The notes under the pieces were generated by a model that was not told the origin of the DNA, did not search any database, and saw nothing but the letters and a program-made list of their open reading frames with translations. Shown in pieces: positions 1 through 8,748 of a stretch of DNA of 64,000 nucleotides; the stretch's first letter is position 1; every line of letters starts with the position of its first letter. This DNA comes from Acuticoccus sediminis (lineage in GTDB: Bacteria > Pseudomonadota > Alphaproteobacteria > Rhizobiales > Amorphaceae). The translations under genes and the position numbers were made by a program. Location: contig NZ_QHHQ01000002.1 in assembly GCF_003258595.1 (NCBI RefSeq), positions 744,001-808,000 of the forward strand. Direction: 5' to 3'.

Positions 1-44
1 GTCTGGCCGAGCGACTGCGAGCAGGTGACGAGGTCGATGTTCAT
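1..44 (-). CDS. 5' end of an unidentified gene, cut by the left window edge
   Basis: An ATG at 44..42 opens a reading frame that runs off the left edge, beginning MNIDLVTCSQSLGQ. A GAGG-type Shine-Dalgarno sequence lies about 7 bases upstream on the minus strand. It follows the end of the RND adaptor gene by about 80 bases in the same direction, so it may be the next gene of the efflux operon or a separate unit. Only 14 residues are visible, too few to name a family. Confidence 0.3.
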   Translation of the reverse strand, partial: MNIDLVTCSQSLGQ

Positions 45-125
45 CGCTCCGCCTCGTCCGGCGGCCGGGGGAGCGGCCTCCCGATCTCTATGCCCCCGCC
101 TCTCATCGTCGCCCGGTGCTCCGCC

Positions 126-1211
126 TCAGTTCGTGTTCGGCGGCAGCGGGACGAGCCGCTGGCCCGGATGCAGCGCCTGCGTGCCTGCCGTCACGATCAC
201 GTCGCTGGGATTGAGGCCGCTCGCGACGATGACGCTGCTGGGGGCGAAGCTCAGGATCTCGATCGGCCGCAGGGCCGCGGTGGACGTCTCCGGCTCGACC
301 GTCCACACCGCCGGCAGCCCGTGCCCACGGGTGAGCGCGCTCGCCGGGATCGACACGACGACGGCCGATTGCAGCTCGATCTCGCCGACCACCGACCCGC
401 CGAGGAGCATTGACGCCGGCGGATGGTCGAGGCCGACGCGCACCTCGAAGGTGCCGGTCGTCGGGTCCGCCTCCGGCGCGATGACGCGCACGCGCCCGGT
501 CGCGGTCACGTTCCGGTCGTCCGCGAGGCGCACGTTGAGGGTGTCGGCCTGGGCGAGGGCGTGAACCAGGCGGGCCGGGACGTCGAACACCGCGTCGCGG
601 CCATCGTCACGGGCGATGCGCACGACCATCTGGCCGGCCGCGACGACCTCGCCCGGCTCGGCCCCGCGCGCGGTGACGACGCCGTCCGTGTCGGCGACGA
701 TCTCGGTGAAGGCGAGCCGGTCCTCGGCGACCTCGCGCTGCGCCTCGGCGTCGCGCAGGCCCGCCTCGGCGAGGCGCAGGACCTTGAGCGTCTCGTCGTA
801 GCGCGCCCGCGTTGTGAAGCCGCGCCGCAACAGCTCGGCATGGCGGTCGTAGACGTTCTGGGCCGTAGCGACCTCGCCCTGCGCGGCGACGACGGCGGCG
901 ATGGCCGCGCTGAGCCCGGCCTCCTCCTGCTGCGGGTCGAGGCGCGCGATGAGATCGCCCGCCTCCACGGCATCGCCGACATTGACGGGCCGGTCCGTGA
1001 GCCGTCCGGCGATGCGGAAGGCGCGCGCCACCTCCTGCTCGGCCTGGATGTCGCCGGTGATGGTGGCGACGTCGCCGAGATCGCTCGCGGTCACGGTCTC
1101 GACGCGCACGATGCGGCCGGGCCCCGCCTCGCGCTCCGTCTCGTCCATGCAGGCGGCGAGGCCGAGGGCGGCAATGCCGATCACCGCGAGGCGCAGAAGG
1201 AGCCCGGTCAT
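126..1211 (-). CDS. RND efflux periplasmic adaptor subunit (second adaptor)
   Basis: A 361-residue membrane-fusion (HlyD/AcrA-type) protein that would link the inner-membrane RND pump to an outer-membrane channel. The N-terminus carries a lipoprotein-type signal ending LGLAAC near residue 21, so it is probably lipid-anchored in the periplasm. A barrel-sandwich half (RPVNVGDAVEAGDLIARLDP), a short alpha-hairpin with heptad-like Ala/Glu/Leu content, and the second half-motif (TARGAEPGEVVAAGQMVVRIA) follow in order. The start ATG overlaps the stop of the RND gene by 4 bases, so the two are translationally coupled. A paralogous adaptor lies on the other side of the pump gene. Confidence 0.9.
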   Translation of the reverse strand: MTGLLLRLAVIGIAALGLAACMDETEREAGPGRIVRVETVTASDLGDVATITGDIQAEQEVARAFRIAGRLTDRPVNVGDAVEAGDLIARLDPQQEEAGLSAAIAAVVAAQGEVATAQNVYDRHAELLRRGFTTRARYDETLKVLRLAEAGLRDAEAQREVAEDRLAFTEIVADTDGVVTARGAEPGEVVAAGQMVVRIARDDGRDAVFDVPARLVHALAQADTLNVRLADDRNVTATGRVRVIAPEADPTTGTFEVRVGLDHPPASMLLGGSVVGEIELQSAVVVSIPASALTRGHGLPAVWTVEPETSTAALRPIEILSFAPSSVIVASGLNPSDVIVTAGTQALHPGQRLVPLPPNTN

Positions 1212-4200
1212 GGCGCGACCTCCGAGGTGCCGCGGGGGATGGGCGGGTTCTCGCGCTCCCGGCGGACGACGCCGCCGAACCACGTCACGTAGAGCGTCGG
1301 CAGGAAGATGAGCGTCAGCACGGTCGCGACCAGCAGGCCGCCCATGATGGCGAGCGCCATCGGTCCCCAGAACACCGTCGGCGCGATCGGGAGCATGCCG
1401 AGCACGGTCGACACGGCCGTCAGCATGATCGGCCGGAACCGCATGCTGGAGGCGTCGATCACGGCGTCGACCACGCTCTTGCCGCTCTCCCGCTCGGACT
1501 CGATCTGGCCGATCAGGATGACGGCGTTCTTGGTGATGATGCCGAAGAGGGCGAGGACGCCGAGCAGCGCCACGAAACCCAGCGGCATGCCCGACAGGAG
1601 CAGCGCGCCGACCACGCCGATGAGCCCGAGCGGGGCGATCGACAGGACAAGGATGAGCCGCTGGAAGCTCTTGAGCTGGAACATCAGCACCGCGAGCGTG
1701 ATGAGGATCATCACCGGGATCACGGCGATCACCGAGGCCTGCGACTTGGCGCTCTCCTCGACGGTGCCGCCGGTCGCCAGCGTGTAGCCCTTCGGAAGCG
1801 TGGCGCGCACGGCGTCGATGCGGGGCTCGAGGGCGGCGACGAGCGTCTCGGGCAGGTAGTCCGGGTCGATCTCGGCCTGCACCGTCAGCGTTGGTACGCG
1901 GTCGCGGCGCCACACCAGCGGATAGTCCTGGTTGTAGCTGAAGGTGACGAACTGCTTCAGCGGGGCGGTGCGCCCGTTGGGCAGGGCGATCTGCATCGCC
2001 TCGAGCGTCGTCAGCGAGACGCGCTGCGCGTCCTGGGCGCGGGCGACCACGTCGACGAGGTAGATGTCGTCGCGCACCTGGGTGACGACGGTGCCCGACA
2101 CGACCGCGCGCAACGCGGCGGCGATCGCCTGGGACGACAGGCCGACACGGCGGACCTCGTCCTGGTTGATCTCGATCCCGAGCTCCCGGGCCGGCTCGAT
2201 CCAGTCGAAGTTGACCATCCGGGTGCGCGGGTCGGCGGCCATCGCCTGGGCCACCTCGAAGGCGATGTCGCGGACGGTGTCGAGGTCGGGACCGGAGACG
2301 CGGTACTGGATCGGCCAGCCGACGGGCGGCCCCAGCTCCAGCGGGTAGACGCGGGTGACGAGCTCGGGGAACTCCTCGGCGAACATCGTTTCGAGCCGCG
2401 ACTGCAGCCGCTCGCGGGCGTCGACGTTCTTCGCGACGATGACGGCCTGGTTGAAGAAGTCGTTCGGCAGGCGCGCGTCGAGCGGCAGATAGAAGCGGAT
2501 CGCGCCGCGCCCGACGTAGGTGCTCCAGCGCTCGACGTCCGGGTCGTCCTTCAGCGCCTCGTCGAAACGGCGCACGACCGACTCGCTGGCGTAGATCGAG
2601 GCGTTCTGCGGCAGCTCCATGTCGACGAGCAGCTCCGGCCGGTCCGACGCCGGGAAGAACTGCCGCGGCACCAGCGGGAGGGCGAGGATCGACAGGACAA
2701 ACAGGCCGATCGTCAGCGCGATCGTGAGCCACTTCATCTTGAAGGCGACCTTCAGGAGCCCCCGGTGCATCCGCGCGATCCGGCCGGGTCCGGCAGCCGT
2801 GCCCGACTTCGGCGGCCGCAGCACCCAGACACCGACGACGGGCGCGAAGACGAGCGCCACGAACCACGATACCAGAAGGGCGATGCTGACGACGGCGAAG
2901 AGGGAGAAGGTGTACTCGCCCGCCGAACTCGCCGCGAAGCCGACTGGAACGAACCCGGCGATGGTGACGAGCGTTCCCGCGAGCATCGCCACGGCGAACT
3001 GGCTGAACGCGTAGGTCGCGGCCTTCTCCGGCGGATCGCCGGCGGCAAGGCGCGTCATCGTCGCGTCCGTCGTCGTCATCGCGTCGTCCACGAGGAGCGC
3101 GAGCGCGATGATGAGGGCCCCGAGCGAGATGCGCTGCATGTCGATGCCGACGATCTCCATGATCGCGAAGACCACCGCCATGGTGAGCGGGATCGACAGC
3201 GCCACCACGAGCCCGGGTCGCACGCCGAGGCTGATGAAGGAGATGACGAGGATGATCGCCACCGCCTGCCACAGCGAGCTCATGAACTCGGCGATGGCGT
3301 CCTTCACGGTGACGGCCTGGTCGGCGACGAGGACGGTCTCGATGCCGTAGGGGATGTCGGCCGTCAGCTCGGCCATCGTCGCGTCGATGGTTTCGCCGAG
3401 GGCGAGGATGTCGCCGCCCTCGCGCATGGCGATGCCGAGGCCGATCGCCGGCCTGCCGTTGACGCGGAAGAGCGGCTGCGGCGGGTCGGCGTAGCCGCGC
3501 GTGACCGTCGCGATGTCCCCCAGCCGCAGCATCCGGTCGCCGACGGCGAAGTTGACGTCGAGGAGGTCCTGCTCGGAGGCGAACGCGCCGGACGCGCGCA
3601 GGCTGATCACCTCGTCGTCCGTGCGCATGACACCGGACGGGCTGACCGCGTTCTGGGCCTGCAGCGCCTGGAGGAGGCGGGTGCGGTCGATGCCGAGGTT
3701 GGCGAGCTCCTCGACCGAGAACTCGATGAAGATGCGCTCGTCCTGCGCGCCGATGATCTCGATCTTGGCGACGTCCGGCACCTGGAGGAGGCGGGAGCGG
3801 ACGGTCTCGACGGTGTCGCGCAGCTCGCGGTGCGTGAAGCCGTCCGAGGTGAAGCCGTAGATGATGCCGAAGGTGTCGCCGAAGCGGTCGTTGAAGACCG
3901 GCCCGATGACGCCCTGCGGGAGCGTCAGGCGGATGTCCTCGATGAGGTTGCGGACCTGGTACCAGGTGTCGTGCGTCTGGGCGGCGGTGGTGTCGCCGGT
4001 GAGGTTCACGAAGACGGTCGTCTGCCCCGGGCGGGTGAACGAACGGAGGAAGTCTAGGTGAGGCGTCTCCTCGAGCTGGCGCTCGAGGCGCTCGGTCACC
4101 TGCTTCAGCGTCTCGTCCATGGTGGCGCCGGGCCATGCGGCGGAGACGACCATGGTCTTGATGACGAAGGCCGGATCCTCGGCGCGGCCGAGGCGCATGT

Positions 4201-4291
4201 AGGAGCCGATGCCCGCGACCACCACCAGGAGCATCAGGAAGACGACCACCGAACGGTTGGCGAGCGCCCAGGATGACAGGTTGAAGCGCAT
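1208..4291 (-). CDS. RND family multidrug/solute efflux pump, inner-membrane transporter
   Basis: A 1027-residue RND permease, full length for the AcrB/TriC group. It has an N-terminal membrane helix (about 13-33), a large periplasmic loop, a second group of helices from about 340, and the TM4 proton-relay pair Asp402-Asp403 in the segment ALALLVDDAMTT. The second half repeats this plan. It exports hydrophobic or amphipathic compounds using the proton gradient. The start overlaps the upstream adaptor's stop by one base (TGATG), and its own stop overlaps the downstream adaptor's start by 4 bases. An adaptor on each side matches the TriABC arrangement, in which one RND pump needs two different adaptors. 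No outer-membrane factor gene is visible. Confidence 0.95.
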   Translation of the reverse strand: MRFNLSSWALANRSVVVFLMLLVVVAGIGSYMRLGRAEDPAFVIKTMVVSAAWPGATMDETLKQVTERLERQLEETPHLDFLRSFTRPGQTTVFVNLTGDTTAAQTHDTWYQVRNLIEDIRLTLPQGVIGPVFNDRFGDTFGIIYGFTSDGFTHRELRDTVETVRSRLLQVPDVAKIEIIGAQDERIFIEFSVEELANLGIDRTRLLQALQAQNAVSPSGVMRTDDEVISLRASGAFASEQDLLDVNFAVGDRMLRLGDIATVTRGYADPPQPLFRVNGRPAIGLGIAMREGGDILALGETIDATMAELTADIPYGIETVLVADQAVTVKDAIAEFMSSLWQAVAIILVISFISLGVRPGLVVALSIPLTMAVVFAIMEIVGIDMQRISLGALIIALALLVDDAMTTTDATMTRLAAGDPPEKAATYAFSQFAVAMLAGTLVTIAGFVPVGFAASSAGEYTFSLFAVVSIALLVSWFVALVFAPVVGVWVLRPPKSGTAAGPGRIARMHRGLLKVAFKMKWLTIALTIGLFVLSILALPLVPRQFFPASDRPELLVDMELPQNASIYASESVVRRFDEALKDDPDVERWSTYVGRGAIRFYLPLDARLPNDFFNQAVIVAKNVDARERLQSRLETMFAEEFPELVTRVYPLELGPPVGWPIQYRVSGPDLDTVRDIAFEVAQAMAADPRTRMVNFDWIEPARELGIEINQDEVRRVGLSSQAIAAALRAVVSGTVVTQVRDDIYLVDVVARAQDAQRVSLTTLEAMQIALPNGRTAPLKQFVTFSYNQDYPLVWRRDRVPTLTVQAEIDPDYLPETLVAALEPRIDAVRATLPKGYTLATGGTVEESAKSQASVIAVIPVMILITLAVLMFQLKSFQRLILVLSIAPLGLIGVVGALLLSGMPLGFVALLGVLALFGIITKNAVILIGQIESERESGKSVVDAVIDASSMRFRPIMLTAVSTVLGMLPIAPTVFWGPMALAIMGGLLVATVLTLIFLPTLYVTWFGGVVRRERENPPIPRGTSEVAP

Positions 4292-5382
4292 CAGGATTCG
4301 GCTCCGGGGAGGCGGACGTGCTGGCCCTCGGTGAGGACGTTGACGCCGGCGGTCACGACGACGTCGCCCTCCTCGAGGCCGCTGGCGATGCGGGCGGTGC
4401 CGGCCCCGCGCGTCGCCACCTCGACCGGCCGCAGCGACACGGTGCCGGCCCTGGTGTCGACGATCCAGACGGCGGCCGCCTCGCCCTCGCCCTTGAGCGC
4501 GGTGACCGGGATGGCAAAGCCGGCCGCAGCCTCCAGGATCACCGATCCGGTGACGCCCGTGCCGAGGCGAAGCCCGGCCGGTGGGTCGGTGAGGCCGACG
4601 CGCACGCGGAACGTGCGCGTCACCGGGTCGGCCTGGGGCGAGACCTCGCGCACTCGGCCCACCGCGAACACGGAAGGGTTGCCGGTGAGGCTGACGCGCA
4701 CCGCGACGTCCGGACCGAGGGCGGAGACGCTCTGCGCGGGGACGTCGAAGACGCCGTCGCGCCCGCCCTCGCGCGCCAGCCGCGCGATCATCTGCCCGGC
4801 GGCGACCACCTCGCCCGGCTCGGCGCCGACGGCGGTGACGACGCCTTTCGCGTCCGCGTCGAGCTCGGTGAAGCCGAGCAGGTCCTTGGCGATGGCGAGT
4901 TGCGCGCGGGCCGCCTCCACCTGCGCCTGGGCGGCGGTGCGGGACTGGTCGACGCTCTCGAAGTAGGCCTGAGCGGTGACCCCGCGGGCGAGGAGCTCGC
5001 GGTGGCGCGTCGCCGCGTTGTCGGCACGCACGAACGCCGCCTCGGCGCCGACCAGCGCGGCCTCGGCGGAGCGCACCGCGTTGCGCTCGTTCTGCGGCTC
5101 CAGCCGGGCGATCGGGTCGCCGGCCTGAAGCTCGGTCCCGACGTCGACGAAGCGCTCGGCCAGGCGGCCGGCGATGCGGAAGGCGACGCTGACCTGATCG
5201 GCCGCCTCGACCCGTCCCGAGAAGGTCGGGCCGTCCGCTTCGGCGAGGCCCGTCACGGTGATGGTGCGCACGGGACGGACGACCGGCGCCGCCGTCTCCT
5301 CCTCCTCGGTGTTGCAGGCGGCGAGGGCGAGGACGGCGATACAGGCAAAAACGGCGCCGGAGCGCCGAAGCGGATGGATCAT
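4291..5382 (-). CDS. RND efflux periplasmic adaptor subunit (first adaptor)
   Basis: A 363-residue membrane-fusion protein, clearly paralogous to the adaptor at 126-1211. Both share the segment AEPGEVVAAGQMI/V and the AFRIAGRL core. The N-terminus has a lipoprotein signal (LALAAC, Cys near residue 24) followed by an acidic Glu run, so a lipid-anchored periplasmic location is likely. Its ATG overlaps the stop of the DUF308 gene by 4 bases and its stop overlaps the RND start. It is therefore the first of the three pump genes, placed as TriA is in TriABC. Substrate is unknown. Confidence 0.9.
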   Translation of the reverse strand: MIHPLRRSGAVFACIAVLALAACNTEEEETAAPVVRPVRTITVTGLAEADGPTFSGRVEAADQVSVAFRIAGRLAERFVDVGTELQAGDPIARLEPQNERNAVRSAEAALVGAEAAFVRADNAATRHRELLARGVTAQAYFESVDQSRTAAQAQVEAARAQLAIAKDLLGFTELDADAKGVVTAVGAEPGEVVAAGQMIARLAREGGRDGVFDVPAQSVSALGPDVAVRVSLTGNPSVFAVGRVREVSPQADPVTRTFRVRVGLTDPPAGLRLGTGVTGSVILEAAAGFAIPVTALKGEGEAAAVWIVDTRAGTVSLRPVEVATRGAGTARIASGLEEGDVVVTAGVNVLTEGQHVRLPGAES

Positions 5383-5960
5383 CGGGCCGGCCTCGGTGCG
5401 GCGCGCCGTCTGCCCGCCGCGAGAATAACGTGGCCTATTCCCGCCGCGACCAGTGCCACGCCGGCCATGGCCCCCGGCTCGGTCACGCTGCTGTAGGGGA
5501 AGCGCGACACGAGGAAGACGGCGATCAGCAGCGAGGCGAGGCCGGAGAGGAAGAGACCGGCGCGTCCGCTGGTCTCGCTCAGCTTCACCGACATCAGGAT
5601 GTGCGAGCCGCCCTGCACGGCGAGGACGATGACGATCAGGAGGGCGATGGCGGCCGCGCCCTTCAGCGGGCTCAGCCAGATGAGGATGCCGCCGACGACT
5701 TCCGCGGCGCCCGCCAGCATGTGCAGGTTGAAGCTGGTCATTCCTTTTTCGCGCGCCGCGTGGATCATCGTCGCGACGCCGGCGACGACGAAGAGGGCGC
5801 CGAGCCCGGTGCTGGCGGCGATGCTCGCCTGGACGGGCAGCAGCAGGGCGAGACCGCCGACCAGAATAAGAACCAGACCGAGGATCGCGGCGCTGCGCCG
5901 GTCCTGCGCCTTCGGCGGGGCCATGGTGGCCGCCGGGCCTTTCGGTTTCGCTTTCGCCAT
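5379..5960 (-). CDS. HdeD/DUF308-type small integral membrane protein
   Basis: A 193-residue protein with a short basic N-terminus and about six hydrophobic helices arranged as tandem two-helix units rich in Gly/Ala/Val. This is typical of the HdeD (DUF308) family, whose best-known member is linked to acid resistance in enteric bacteria. It is the first gene of the efflux operon and overlaps the adaptor start by 4 bases. A role in envelope stress alongside the pump is inferred from context only. A second DUF308 protein lies at 14922-15575. Confidence 0.75.
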   Translation of the reverse strand: MAKAKPKGPAATMAPPKAQDRRSAAILGLVLILVGGLALLLPVQASIAASTGLGALFVVAGVATMIHAAREKGMTSFNLHMLAGAAEVVGGILIWLSPLKGAAAIALLIVIVLAVQGGSHILMSVKLSETSGRAGLFLSGLASLLIAVFLVSRFPYSSVTEPGAMAGVALVAAGIGHVILAAGRRRAAPRPAR

Positions 5961-6220
5961 TGCACGCCCCAGTGCAGCCAGCGGCCGCGCACGGCCCTCG
6001 TCGGGAGGGCCAACTCGATGATTGCTGCATCGCCACGCGACCGGCTGGACCGAGGGCGGGACGACGGCCGACCAAGGGCATGCGGGACCGGCGCGGAGCC
6101 AACCCTCACGACCTCAATTCATCTCAAGGTATCAGCCGCTTGGGGGAGGGTGATGAGCACTGGATCTCAGGTCTATACACAGTGTCCCAATTTCATCCCG
6201 CAATGCAGCAAATCGAGGTC
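5961..6220. other. Intergenic region upstream of the efflux operon
   Basis: 260 bases between the start of the DUF308 gene and the end of the MFS gene, both on the minus strand. It should hold the promoter of the efflux operon. No tRNA, small gene or strong hairpin is evident. Confidence 0.5.
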
Positions 6221-7450
6221 TCATCGCCGCCGGGGCGTGGCGGCGAGAACCGCGATGACGAGCGCGAGGCCGACGCCGGCCGCGGCGGCCATGACGATGT
6301 AGGTGCCCTGCCCCCAGAGGGGCATAACCGTGCCGGACAACGAGATGAACGCGGCCATGAGGCCTGCCCATGCGGCGGCAAGCCAGCCTTGGACCTGGGC
6401 CCGCTTGTCCGACGGCGCGAGCTGGGCGAGCAGCAGGACGCTCCCGGCGTGGGTGGCTCCGAACGACAGCGCATGCAGGGCCTGCAGCGGTACGAGGACG
6501 ACGTTCGCGGGGTCCGCCGCCATGCCGAGCCAGCGGAGCGCGGCCGAAGCGCCGCCGACGGCGAGCAGCGTGCCGGCCCCGATCCCTGCCGAGAGGAGGC
6601 GGTGGAGGAGGGCGAAGAACCCCACCTCCGCGACGACGCCGAGCGCCCAGAGTGTGCCGATCGCGGCGCTCGAAAGGCCCTTCTCCTGCCAGTGCAGGGT
6701 GCTGAACGTATAGACGAGGCCGTGGCTCGCCTGGATCAGGGCCGCGCCCGCCACAATCAAGAGGATCCGCACCAGCGCCGCCCTCTCGATCGGGGCCGGG
6801 GCGGTAGCGCGGACGGTCGGCGCTGCCTGCCGGGAGACGTGCGCCACTGCGATCGCCGCCGCTGCGACGACGACCGCCGCGCCGATCAGGAACAGGGCGA
6901 TGGCGCTGTCGGGCAGCCACACCAGGAGCACCCCCGCGCCGATGTTGGCGAGGGCGAAGGCGATCGAGCCCCACAGCCGGATCCCGCCGTAGCGGTGGAG
7001 CCGGCCCGAGACACTCGCGAGATTGGCGAGCGTCAGTGCGTCGGTGAGCGCGATCAGCGGTCCCTGAGCGAAGGCGATGGCGACGACGACGACGAGGATC
7101 GAGGTGAACCCGTCCGCCACCGGCAGCAGGGTCGAGGCGAGGGCCACGACCACGGCGCAGACGGCGACCGCCTCGCCCAGCCGGCCGCGCCGGTCCGCCA
7201 GCGCCGCGACCAGCGGGTTGGCGACGAGCCGGAGGTAGAACGGAGCGGCGACGATGATGCCGATCGCCGCGTCGCTCAGCGCGTGAGACCGAAGCCAGAC
7301 CGGGAAGAAGGGCAGGTTGATGCCGAGCTCGAAGAACAGCGCCGCGTAGAGGAACGAGAGGCGCCAGGCCGGCACCTCCGCGGAGTGTGCCGGAACGGTC
7401 GCGGACTGGCTCAGCTCCGGTCTCTCCAGTTCGCGCCGCGAATGGTGCAC
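6221..7450 (-). CDS. MFS transporter, HcaT/MFS_1-like family
   Basis: A 409-residue major facilitator with about 12 hydrophobic segments. The loop after TM4 contains RYGGIRLWGSIAFALANIG, which resembles the LRxWGSxGF signature of the 3-phenylpropionate (HcaT)/nucleoside-type MFS_1-like proteins. The basic loop RRGRLGE between TM2 and TM3 corresponds to MFS motif A. The apparent start is a GTG that overlaps the 3' end of the AraC-type regulator by 40 bases, so the two are co-transcribed and coupled; a slightly later start cannot be excluded. Substrate is unknown. Confidence 0.8.
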   Translation of the reverse strand: MHHSRRELERPELSQSATVPAHSAEVPAWRLSFLYAALFFELGINLPFFPVWLRSHALSDAAIGIIVAAPFYLRLVANPLVAALADRRGRLGEAVAVCAVVVALASTLLPVADGFTSILVVVVAIAFAQGPLIALTDALTLANLASVSGRLHRYGGIRLWGSIAFALANIGAGVLLVWLPDSAIALFLIGAAVVVAAAAIAVAHVSRQAAPTVRATAPAPIERAALVRILLIVAGAALIQASHGLVYTFSTLHWQEKGLSSAAIGTLWALGVVAEVGFFALLHRLLSAGIGAGTLLAVGGASAALRWLGMAADPANVVLVPLQALHALSFGATHAGSVLLLAQLAPSDKRAQVQGWLAAAWAGLMAAFISLSGTVMPLWGQGTYIVMAAAAGVGLALVIAVLAATPRRR

Positions 7451-8481
7451 CGCGTCCGGGGCGCCTCGTCATGGCGGGCGGTCCATGCGCCGTCGCAGGG
7501 CTGCACCTCCGTGCTGACGAGGCGGACCGCGCGGGCCTGGTCGCGCGCCTCGCGCGGGCTGCAGCCGAATTCGGTCCGGAAGGCGCGGCTGAAGGCGGAG
7601 TGGTCTCGGAAGCCGACGTCGGCGGAGAGGTCGTTGATGGAGTTCGGCGCCGTCTCGTCGGTCAGCCGGCGGTGAGCTTCGGCCAGACGCTCGTGCTGGA
7701 TGAAGCGCGCGACGCCGCCGTGCGGCTCGAACAGGCGGTAGAGCTTGGAGCGGGACACGAAGAGGAGGCGGGCGAGCGTGTCCGGGCCGAAGTCGGGCGA
7801 GGCCATGTTGGCGTTGACGATCCGCCGTGCGCGCTCCCGGAGGGCCGAGAAGATCGGTCGTTCCGCCTCCGCCATCTGGTCCGGCGTCTGCAGCAGGCAG
7901 GCGGCGACGAGCGCGCACGTGGCCTCGGCGAGTGGCGGCCAGGCCTCCTTGGGGGTGCTGTCGATCTGGTGGACGAGGCTGTCGAGGTGGGCGGCGAGGA
8001 TGCTCTGGCAGCCGGGCGACAGGCGGATCGTGGGGTCCTGGTCGGCCGACGGCGGGTTCTTGGCGAACCGGTCGCGCGGCACGTAGAGGACGATGATCTC
8101 CTCGTCCTGCCCCCGCCCCTCGAACGGCTGGGTCAGCGAGCGGATGCTGAGGTTGGACGGAGCGGAGATGAGCGCCTCGCCCGTCCCCCGGGCCATCACC
8201 ACGCACCAGTGGTCGATGTAGGACCTGGTACGGTGCCGCCAGAGACGCTCGACGGTGCCGGGTAGCTGGGTCCGCTCCAAGACGATGCCGCCCATGTTCC
8301 AGGACCGGTGGTCGACCCCGAACGAGGCGATGGGTCCGTCGGCCGGCAGGAGGTCGATGATGTCGGCGTTGAATTCGCGCCAGGCATCGAACTGGTCGGC
8401 GGCAGGCAGGGGCCGAGTCGTGAAGTGACTGCGTGCTGCGCGCTGGCTCGGGCCAGCGTCAGTCAACGAACGCCTCATCAT
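7411..8481 (-). CDS. AraC-family transcriptional regulator
   Basis: A 356-residue regulator. An N-terminal ligand-sensing region of the FeaR/AraC-binding type covers residues about 10-220, with the C-terminal double helix-turn-helix at about 240-335, including DVGFRDHSAFSRAFRTEFG and the following CSPREARD. I chose the ATG at 8481 because GAGGT lies about 8 bases before it; earlier in-frame starts (TTG at 8556, ATG at 8538) have poorer signals. The downstream MFS gene overlaps its end, so the regulator probably controls itself and the transporter. Confidence 0.85.
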   Translation of the reverse strand: MMRRSLTDAGPSQRAARSHFTTRPLPAADQFDAWREFNADIIDLLPADGPIASFGVDHRSWNMGGIVLERTQLPGTVERLWRHRTRSYIDHWCVVMARGTGEALISAPSNLSIRSLTQPFEGRGQDEEIIVLYVPRDRFAKNPPSADQDPTIRLSPGCQSILAAHLDSLVHQIDSTPKEAWPPLAEATCALVAACLLQTPDQMAEAERPIFSALRERARRIVNANMASPDFGPDTLARLLFVSRSKLYRLFEPHGGVARFIQHERLAEAHRRLTDETAPNSINDLSADVGFRDHSAFSRAFRTEFGCSPREARDQARAVRLVSTEVQPCDGAWTARHDEAPRTRCTIRGANWRDRS

Positions 8482-8748
8482 CGGCTTACCTCGACGACTT
8501 CGCTCCGAATAATTCAGACGCGAAAGAACAAATGGCATTGCGACATGGAATGCCAAACAACCCCAACGTAAGGGCGTCGTCCTCTACAGGGAGCTAAGCC
8601 CTTTGGTTGCCGGCGAATTCCGTTCGACACAGAACTCACGAGAACTCATCTTCTTCCAGTATCCCAATAGGCGAAAAAAAACAAGCATTTATCAAAATAT
8701 TAATCTAATGTGTGATCACAAATGGATCATTCGTGACCCCCGGCGCGG
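8482..8748. promoter_or_regulatory. AT-rich intergenic promoter region with a TGTGATCACA palindrome
   Basis: This 267-base spacer lies upstream of the AraC gene and downstream of the hydrolase gene. Positions about 8640-8740 are far richer in A/T than anything nearby and include an A8 run. A perfect 10-base palindrome, TGTGATCACA, sits at 8711-8720, close to the end of the hydrolase gene. It resembles compressed CRP/FNR-type half-sites, but no binding protein can be assigned. Confidence 0.4.

Noticed and set aside
126-4136. A 1336-residue open frame spanning the adaptor and the RND gene in one frame
   Set aside because: Only its last 361 codons have protein character (the adaptor). The upstream part is Arg/His/Gly-rich shadow coding across the RND gene in another frame.
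5960-7675. A 571-residue plus-strand frame over the MFS gene and its flank
   Set aside because: Highly charged Arg/Asp/Gly-rich text typical of the reverse complement of hydrophobic transporter codons.
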